Shown: positions 56,347-64,000 of the stretch, in pieces
Layout of the letters: each line of letters begins with the position of its first letter
Position numbering within the stretch: the first letter of the stretch is position 1
DNA from: Halictus rubicundus
Lineage: Eukaryota > Arthropoda > Insecta > Hymenoptera > Halictidae
DNA: 64,000 bases
NCBI RefSeq assembly: GCF_050948215.1
Contig: NC_135150.1
Span: 19,881,943-19,945,942, forward strand
Direction of reading: 5' to 3'
Position numbers and translations under genes: made by a program
Notes under the pieces: model-generated
The model's database searches: none
Seen by the model: only the letters and a program-made list of their open reading frames with translations
Told to the model about the DNA's origin: nothing

Positions 56347-56754
56347 GTCTCGTCCATTAAAAAATTTATACAGAGACATCAGAGATAGTGTCATCACTAT
56401 AAAAATACTGATGATAGTGTGATCCTTTCTGAATCGAACAAAAAAAGAATCATCGCAACCCGATGGATAGTTACCGAGATAAAAATTCCTAAGCAAAACC
56501 TACTCTCTCGAAAGACTACGAGCACAGCAAAATTTAAAGAACAATCCCACGTCTCGTCCATTAAAAAATTTATACAGAGGCATCATAGATAGTGTCATTA
56601 CTATAAAAAATACTGATCATAGTGTGACCCATTCTGAATCGAACAAAAAAAGAATCATCGCAACCCGATTGGTAGTTACCGAGATAAAAATTCCTAAGCA
56701 GAACCTATTCTCTCGAAAGACTACGAGCACAGCAAAATTTAAAGAACAATCTCT
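56347..56754 (+). repeat. direct tandem duplication, period 204 bp
   Basis: GTCTCGTCCATTAAAAAATT begins both units (56347 and 56551), and the units stay aligned to the end at about 56754, sharing AATCGAACAAAAAAAGAATC and AAAGACTACGAGCACAGCAA. I count few differences by eye, so this is a fairly recent segmental duplication. The interior has a small inverted phrase (ATACTGATGATAGTGTGATC). No coding frame spans it. Confidence 0.85.
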
Positions 56755-57536
56755 ATCTCGTGAACAAATTCGAATCGAGCAAAACGATGACTTAAACCCC
56801 CCCTAATTTTCCCCACATAACACCATACAATGATTAATTTTGAACAAAATCCCCGACATCGGTGAGAAAAAGCGTCGCAAACCCTACCGGTCGCGACCAA
56901 AATTTTTGCATCTGCTCATAGCATGATCGCTTTCCGAAGGATCGTGAAAAGACCAACATCGGTCGCAAAGACAGAGAACCAGCCGGTTCGACGAAACAAT
57001 CGCTCGCTGTTGGATCTCGCAACCAGGATTCCTGCGGCGGGGCGCATCGAAAAGTTGCCGGAGTTAGTTCCTAAGAGGAAGCTGAGGAAACTTGCCGGGC
57101 GGATCGGGCGTCGCGACGACGTGCCTGCAGCCTGTCGTCGCTCGGATTACCAGGCACGACCGATGTCATTCGCCAGGTGTCTGCTCTCTCTCACTCTCGA
57201 AGCCCGAGAGTCTTACCGGCGAGAACGGTGCAACGTTACCGGTGAATATCGCGTAATGGGAACGCGTTATCGATTACTCGCGACGCCGGCCCGTTACGGA
57301 GGCTTATTAGTCGGCTGGAAGCGAGCTTTCACACGAGTCGCAGGTTCATCGTTCGCGGGATTTCGATTCGTCTCACGGAATTCGATTTGTCTCTCGAGGC
57401 GCTGTGTCCACGTTCGCTACCGCGACTCGCTACCGTTAATCAAGATGGCGACGGGGGTTAGGTTCGAGACTCATCTTTAACTCGAGCGGCGACTCTGAGC
57501 TCCCACTAGACATACCGTTATTTAAAATGGTGTTAA
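56755..57536. other. non-coding stretch
   Basis: The frame 56923-57480 (185 codons) is basic and in GC-rich DNA with no known motif. Otherwise nothing recognised. Confidence 0.35.
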
Positions 57537-57892
57537 CATTAGATTTTTATGTAACAAATTAGGTGCTAAACATTTAAGTATTGAGGTATTATATCAGTTT
57601 CATATGTAAACAGATTATATAGAATGGAAATATTGTAGGAAGAAATGTTATGAAGTTAAAATAGCTCCGAGATTCTGAAGCACCACTAGAAATTGTTGTC
57701 GCATTATTTCAAAGAAATTACAAAAAATATTACAAAATATTTGTTACATTACAAAATTTGTATTCAATAGATTATTAAACATTTAAACATTATATGTGGA
57801 AATCGGGTCAGTTTCGTATGAATAAAATGAAAATATTCTAAGACGGAAGAAAAATTTGGTTTTAGAATGAAAATAGCGCCGAGTGCAAAGGG
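57537..57892 (+). mobile_element. piggyBac-like MITE, tandem one-and-a-half copies
   Basis: The right edge is CGCCGAGTGCAAAGGG followed by TTAA at 57893-57896. Segments such as CTAAACATTTAAGTATTGAG and TTAAACATTTAAACATTATA recur 210 bp apart, close to the 202 bp of the reference copy. At about 57670 the right-type phrase GTTAAAATAGCTCCGAG runs directly into the left-type phrase GAAGCACCACTAGAAATTG. That is a head-to-tail junction without the terminal TIR or TTAA. Confidence 0.65.
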
Positions 57893-59107
57893 TTAATTTT
57901 ATTTAGTATCTGTTCATTGTTAGCCTGGGATATTATGTGAAATGTAGGTCTATTGAGATTGTGCGTAGCAGACTCTGCAGACGACAGGCTCAAGACAGCT
58001 GAACCTGTCAAGGGTAAGAATAAGTACGAATAAGAAAATCATGAGGGCCTTATCAAGATGTGTACAAGGCAACACTTCCTTTGCTTTAATACATTTTATG
58101 TTGGACACGTGCTGGTACGTTCTTCATGTATTGTCAGTTGGAATACAGACATTTCTGTTTCCATAAAATAGTCTTGTATAGAATAATGATGGCGAAGATA
58201 GATTCCCCAGAAAGACTTCCTAAATCATACGCACTCTTCCCATCGCCAGTAAATATTTCCAGTGGCAGCAATATCATTTTTCGAAAAACACATTACCGGC
58301 CCATTGGAAATCAGGTATGCGTCCGTACTTTGTTTCACTTGTCTTTTGACGGCGGCGTCTCGCGGTAGCAAAAATGAGGATACAGCATAAGAGGACTGCT
58401 CTGAATGGCTGATGGAGCGGAGGGAAAAGCGTGCAGGAAGTCGAGATTGAAAACGCTGGTCCAGCTCGCCGGACTTCGGAAAGTCCAACTTCGAGGCTTT
58501 CATCGGCGGGTCTATAAATAAAACGGGCCGTGAAAGACCTTGAGATTGGACGTCGACGTCAGCGTCCGGCTACTAAAGCAATCGCTCGCGGTGAAAATCG
58601 TCTAAACACAGCTGTCGGAAGGGAAGCGAAGGGAAACTGGGCCGCTCGGTTTTCCTCGAGTTCCATCGCGGCTGTCGGAGTCGTCAAAGGAAACGGCGGT
58701 GGTCGGAAACGAGCTAGGAAAAATGGGTTGCGTGTACAGGGGCTCGGTAACCACGAAGCCGTCCCAGAGGTGGTGGTTAATTATGAGTAATCGGACGATT
58801 TTTATCAAACCGAACCTGTCCCGCGGAACTTTCGAATAACCGCGATATTTCGTGTTTAGCGACGAGGAAGCTGCTTTATCCCGGCCAGTTAATTACCCGA
58901 CGCATTAATAAAGCGCGCAGATAATCCGCGGCAGTCCGCGTTAATGAGTATGTAAGAGACCCGACGTCCCCTCCGCTCCCGTAGGATTACCTTAACAAGG
59001 AGCAGGGATTTGCGCGGAGCATAGGTGGAGAATAAAATTTACACCGGGAAAAAGTGGCTACGGAAACCACGCAGCCGCGTTCCGTGCAACGCTGGCCAGT
59101 GCCTCCA
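57893..59107. other. non-coding stretch
   Basis: AT-rich to 58330, then GC-rich. Frames at 58126-58368 and 58530-58790 have no recognisable domain. Confidence 0.4.
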
Positions 59108-59142
59108 TTTCGTTTCGTTTCGTTTCGTTTCGTTTCGTTTCG
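59108..59142 (+). repeat. (TTTCG)7 microsatellite
   Basis: Seven perfect TTTCG units in a row. Frames through it (minus 58987-59232) read a short Lys/Arg/Asn/Glu/Thr repeat and are not genes. Confidence 0.9.
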
Positions 59143-60225
59143 GCCCTTCTTTCGGAAGGCTTTGCGCTCTAATCCATATAAATTCGTGCTTTCCCGACTG
59201 TTCTTAACCCTCGGCTTTCCAGGTGTATCCACCGCCCCGCGTTTCGAAACATTTCAACCCCTTCGTCGAGTCCTAACTAACATCCCCCCAGTTTGCGGCG
59301 AACAGAAAATTGTAGGGCGAAAGATGAAATAAAATTACCGCTAACAAGGCGGCTCCGAAACTACTCCTCCGAAACACTGTTTCGCTAACGAGAGGCAAAA
59401 TACGTCCGTTAACGTTCTCGAACACGAAACTACTTCTACTACGCTCGAAAATAAGAAACTATCGAGAAGTAAAATGCGGGAAGATTACGGATGGAGGACA
59501 TTAGTATTTTCGTTGACGAAACGAAGAGCTGCCTAATCCCGCAATGGGTAGGTATGAATTTCTCAGGAATATCGCGCACATCTCTTTCCAACGTATCGAG
59601 GCATTCCAATACTCTTCAGCGATCGTCGATTGGTCCGCGAGCCCGGGAAAGAAAAACAGATCGCATAAAAATCCTGGCAGTTCCAGGGGATATCCTCGGG
59701 CTCCCTGAAACACGGCTGATTACTCCGCAGTTAGAGCGTCGGCATTAACGTAATCGTATCCCGGGCGCGGAGCTGGAATTGTCTCGGGGAGATCCGAGGA
59801 TCTAGCACTCTCTCTCTCGCAGGGCGGCTCGCGATACTGAGCCCGTGGAGGATGGGGATCGAGGGTGTGAGAGCCGAGGGTGTCTCGCGTCGCCGTCGGC
59901 CCCAACAATTTACGCAAAATTTGCATAAGTCGTAGAAGGGTAATGTCCCGTGGTGGATGTGCATCGGGAGCGCCGGATGGGGGTTACGTGCCAGTAACCA
60001 GCTCGTCTCGGGGGTGTCTTCGGTGCTCCTTGTCCGCGAACTACAGGCGTTAGGCGGAGCCGTTCGTTCCTTGGGGGTCTGATCCCACGACCGAAACGAG
60101 CTACCCCCATCGCTTTAATTCATACCACGAGGCTAACGGTCTGGTAAAACGGTTACACGCCGACCCGTAATTTATGCTTCGAACCCGCGGAGAACAGTCG
60201 AACGGACCCTGTTTCGAGTGTACAA
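59143..60225. other. non-coding stretch
   Basis: GC-rich, no family repeat seen. The frames at 59491-60110 are short and featureless. Confidence 0.4.
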
Positions 60226-60711
60226 CAGGGACCAAAAATTACAGTTATTCTAACATTTTCTGCGATAAAGATCGTTAATAAAAAGTTGATTATTATTGAA
60301 ATTTAAGATAATCTACACGAAATATAAAGGAAAAAATTCGAAGAAGAAAGTAATCAACAAATATCGATTTTTATACTCTTTTGTTACAAATAACAGTTAT
60401 TAGTATCCAATTGGATCCTCCTCGATAACTGTTATTCATCAAGAAAAAATGTTTCGATTGCTCAAAGCAGTTATCGATTAGAGAAGTTCATTTCGATCAC
60501 TAATAACAGTTATCGAAGGGAGAAGTTTATTTCGCCCATTGATGACTGTTATAAGTGATCGAAATGAATTTCTCTCAACGATAACATTTACCAAGAGGAA
60601 GAATTTTTGGTTATTTGTAATTCTTATTTGTAACCAATACGATTTTAGTCGATGAAATACTTGTTATTCCATGATTTTACTTCTTTTTGGTTATAACAGT
60701 TATGGTCCCTG
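60226..60711 (+). mobile_element. hAT-like MITE, CAGGGACCA family, copy 3
   Basis: Starts CAGGGACCAAAAATTACAG, ends ATAACAGTTATGGTCCCTG. The flanks GTGTACAA (60218-60225) and GTCTACAA (60712-60719) form an 8-bp duplication with one change, with T at the second and A at the seventh position as in many hAT targets. It has the fewest internal minisatellite units of the three. Non-coding. Confidence 0.85.
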
Positions 60712-61016
60712 GTCTACAAGCTTCCGGATACTATCGCTGAAAAAAATTAGTCGAACGAACAAATCAAGCGTGTATCATTGTATCCATATTTTCTACGTGG
60801 AAAATGTTTCCAATAATGGGTGGCGGATCTATTTTACAAAGATGTAATTGACCTTAAAATCAACAACAATTTTATGTATCTTTTATAAACATATTTTTCT
60901 ACTGTCTTCAATATAAAAGCTGTTCATTTAATCGAGTCTTTAAATGACGATTCTGATACACTGGGTCACAATAGACCCGGGCACCGCTGTCGACGGGTCA
61001 AGGTGAACGTAATGAT

Positions 61017-61204
61017 TAGACTGCGAATCTTATGCATTTGTGGCAGAAATTTGTAGGCAAAACATAAAATAGGATAAACAGATGAATCTAGTGTTACTGG
61101 TACATTATTTATAACCTACTAAAAGTGTTAAGAAAAAGATTCAATTTTTATGTACGTCTCCTTTCTTGTTGCAATTTTTATTTTGCATGAAGATCCGCAG
61201 TCTA
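61017..61204 (+). mobile_element. hAT-like MITE, TAGACTGCGGA family
   Basis: Left end TAGACTGCGAATCTTATGCA, right end GCATGAAGATCCGCAGTCTA. The flanks GTAATGAT (61009-61016) and GTAACGAT (61205-61212) are an 8-bp duplication with one change. 188 bp, matching the copy at 20251 in length. Non-coding. Confidence 0.75.
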
Positions 61205-64000
61205 GTAACGATAAAACTGGTTATATATAAAGAAAATATTAATATAAAAATAAATATGTTTGTTTTATATAATGTACAGAATTAGAAAAGTTTCTTTTAT
61301 TTTAGATCATTAACGTTTCTTTAAATAGGAGCATACATTTCTCGTCGCAACTTAGTCTTTCACAAAAAAAAAAATACGTGTCGACCTACTTGCATTGAAA
61401 ACTCATTAATTTAGGAGATACGTTAATTTTAGTCTTGCAATGAAATCGCGATTCTCTTATTAACGCACAGTGATTTTATTCGCAGGAGAAAATAGTATTT
61501 ACTTACAGGAGGTTCAAGATGCACCTTGGAGATTGATCGCAGACTGGTGCAATAAAAAATATATGCTTCTGTTTAAAAAGACGTTAACTGACTTCTGCAC
61601 GTCCTCTGCGCCTTGAAAGCATTCAACCCTACCTGAAACATTTTTTTAAATGGTCACGTAAATCGAAATGGTAATATCTGGCGAACCACCGCGCTACACA
61701 TCCAAATCACAATTACATTTAGATCTCGGATTACATTCGGAAACGGATGTGGGGGTGAACGTTCGACGACGAACGCGGCCGCGGGACTAAGGGCGGTTTT
61801 TACGAGCCGAATCTTCGCATTCAATTGCCCGGAGAAATTAAGGCCGTGCAAAATCAAGGGACAGCTAATAGTTCCGCTTCTCTTCCCTCCGAAATTCCTC
61901 CGGAGGGGTGGAGGTGGAATAATCGCGACCCTCGGAAACGGGGGCGTTACACGATTTTCCGCGATTTTCCGTTTTATTCGAAATATCGAGGGCTTTTATA
62001 AAATTGGATCAGCCCGCCGCGCCGCCCGGAAGTGCCTTTCTATCTCCGCCTCGTACCCTGCACCCACAACCCCCAACCCCGGTTACCATCCCCTGCTCGG
62101 GGCTCTTTTCGACGAGTTCCTCGAGATTCTCGAACCGTGTGTTAGCTCACCCTCTGCTGGCGGGGGTGGGAATCGCAGAATGGATGACCGGACGCGGAAT
62201 GTACGTCCACTACCCCTGGGAAGGGGGTTGGAATCGCAAGAAGCTGGACAAAATTCATATCTCCGTGAATTGTGCATTTGTAATTGCATACAGAACTGTT
62301 TTTGGGGTTCTGGAAGCTGATTTTAGTGTTACTTGTTCCCTAGAATGAGAAACTACCCTTATATGTGGTATTTTACCCCGAGAAATTGAAACTTTATTAG
62401 TCAAACCCCTGCACTGTGGTATAGAGCGAGACTCGTGACGCAAATTTCAAATGAAATCTATTAAATATTACTAATTTTTGTTACAATTGAAAACCTTCTT
62501 CTAGTCAGAACGAATCTTTCTATATTATCTTTTTTATCATATATTAAACTTATCTCATTTTATTTAAGGTCTCCATTGTTAAAGAAAGAATTTACAAAAT
62601 TAATTATTTATCTCTCGATCACGTTTTATGCGCCCATTGATTTTTTAGCCAACAGTGTCCATATACAAATACAAACGATATATTTTTCTTCCATCTAGGA
62701 AATTATAATCCACAAAGGAAGTTCTGATCGTTGTAAATGTGAACAAAGTCATAGTGCAATGGTCCAAATTCTAGACTCTATAATATGATTTCAGCAAAAG
62801 CTACATCTCCCGACTTCGAATAAAGCGTACAATCGCACCAGTGTACGAAATCGAGTATAAGCTCGCCAATTTCACTATATCTCGCGACACGAAAGTTTTC
62901 GGATTAGCCGCGTCTATTTTATGGAAACGGCCGGCTGGCCGGAGGGGCGTTCCGGAAGCGTTCGCGACGGGATTACGGATTACGCGTTGAACTGCTGCCG
63001 GAAGGAACGGCCCGGCCGGTAAAGGGATCGTGATCGTGAATGCGGAGACGTTAACGACTGACCCGGAGATCCAGAAGATCGAGATTCCCCGGGAAATAGA
63101 TTCTCTCCGGTCATTACGTTGCTAGAGGGTTTGCCTGTGTCGCGGTTAGCCGAGCGAGCCCAAGTAGATTCGCTAGGAAAACGCGTACTTGGGATTTCTT
63201 TGAGAATGCCGTGGAGAACGAGGAACAGGCGAAACGAGGCGAACAATCGCATCCGGTCCTGGCCTTGTACGATGAATGAAATATTTTCCTAGGAGAAAGA
63301 CGCGTTTCCGACTTGCGCGCGGGCGCGTGTTTCGTAATATTTCCGTTGGCCGCGCGACCGCAATAAAAACGCGCGCGTGCTTTACGCGAAACAGAGATTG
63401 GAATTCTAATAAATTACTCGCGTTTTTCTCGTCGCGGCGTTCCCGCCGGTTACAAGTTTCATTTCCCGGGTCGCTGGTGGTCGATACCATGCCCCACAAA
63501 AAGGACCCTTCTCTCTCTCTCTCTCTCTATCTTTAAAGGGAGACAGATCTATAAGCTCTCGCGATTCTGTCCAGCGGCCCGCTCGGAAACGTTCACGGAT
63601 ATTTTTCGAGCAGAGACGCGCGGGGGACGGCAGACGTTTCCCAGTCGTCTCTGCCGTCTAGACGTTCGCGGGATTACACGATAAAACGGTGGTCGGAGAA
63701 GCACGGCCGGTACTCGTGCGACGGAAAACGGGTCGGCTGCCTGAATCCTCTGGAAAACCTTTCCCGAGCCGAGGGAAGCCGTAATCTAGCGTCGGATCGG
63801 CTCGCCGCGATTCGTCCGATTAAACGGCGTTTAAATAGCGGCGGGATTCCGAACGGATTGCCGCAGACAACGAGGAGACGACGTGCGCGGCCCAGCCCGC
63901 CACCACCCGAGCCTTCTCTCCACGGGATCCCATGGAAATCCGTGCCCACTTTCAAATGGAACCTTTATCGGCGAAATGGGATTTTCCTTTCGACACTTGT
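61205..64000. other. 2.8 kb non-coding stretch
   Basis: AT-rich to 61660 and 62270-62880, otherwise GC- and CpG-rich. A short CT run lies at 63511-63528. The frames at 62004-62348, 62980-63252 and 63173-63536 overlap on both strands without domains. No mobile element recognised. Confidence 0.4.

Noticed and set aside
56923..57480. 185-codon open frame
   Set aside because: Basic and featureless in GC-rich DNA; no splice or promoter context seen.
1..64000. tRNA, rRNA or known conserved microRNA genes
   Set aside because: Scanning by eye I found no cloverleaf with A/B boxes, no rRNA core sequence and no familiar insect miRNA seed-plus-mature sequence; a covariance-model search would be needed to exclude them.

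Overview
The window reads as nuclear, non-coding DNA of an insect, most likely a hymenopteran (ant, bee or wasp). This rests on general features: CpG is plentiful rather than depleted, long (GA)n/(CT)n microsatellites recur every few kilobases, GC-rich and AT-rich blocks alternate, and many short non-autonomous DNA transposons carry terminal inverted repeats (TIRs) and target-site duplications (TSDs). No ribosome-binding sites, operons or other bacterial features are seen. The species cannot be named from sequence alone.

I recognise no complete protein-coding gene, rRNA, tRNA or CRISPR array. The long open frames are mostly chance frames in GC-rich sequence or frames through microsatellites. 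One minus-strand frame (24679-25332) has a balanced composition in AT-rich DNA and may be an exon or a decayed gene fragment, but I do not recognise it. The window is best described as an intergenic region or the inside of a very large intron.

The supportable annotation is the repeat landscape. (1) Tigger/pogo-like MITEs with ends like CAGTGATTTCTCTATATATG / CGAGAATTCACTG and TA TSDs lie at about 0.7, 13.5, 22.7, 24.2, 26.6, 27.5, 28.8, 30.5, 31.9, 43.2, 44.9 and 49.3-50.1 kb. (2) Three copies of a hAT-like MITE with CAGGGACCA ends sit at 8.5, 14.0 and 60.2 kb. (3) A second hAT-like family with TAGACTGCGGA ends is best seen at 8.4, 17.6, 20.3 and 61.0 kb. (4) piggyBac-like elements at TTAA lie at 15.6, 23.1, 26.3, 37.9, 43.1, 51.8 and 57.5 kb. 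(5) Tc1-like, mariner-like and long-hairpin elements lie at 3.5, 3.8, 29.1, 38.1, 41.7, 45.2 and 47.9 kb. (6) A GC-rich family with a conserved CACGTG core is at 4.0 and 36.4-36.8 kb. (7) Tandem duplications and minisatellites are at 2.0, 8.8, 12.9, 18.8-19.5, 47.7 and 56.3 kb.

Several insertions are nested, giving relative ages: a Tigger-like element sits inside a piggyBac-like element at 43.1-43.8 kb, and an element with Tigger-type ends sits inside a larger one at 49.3-50.1 kb. All assignments rest on TIRs, TSDs and copy-to-copy comparison within the window. No transposase is present to confirm a family.
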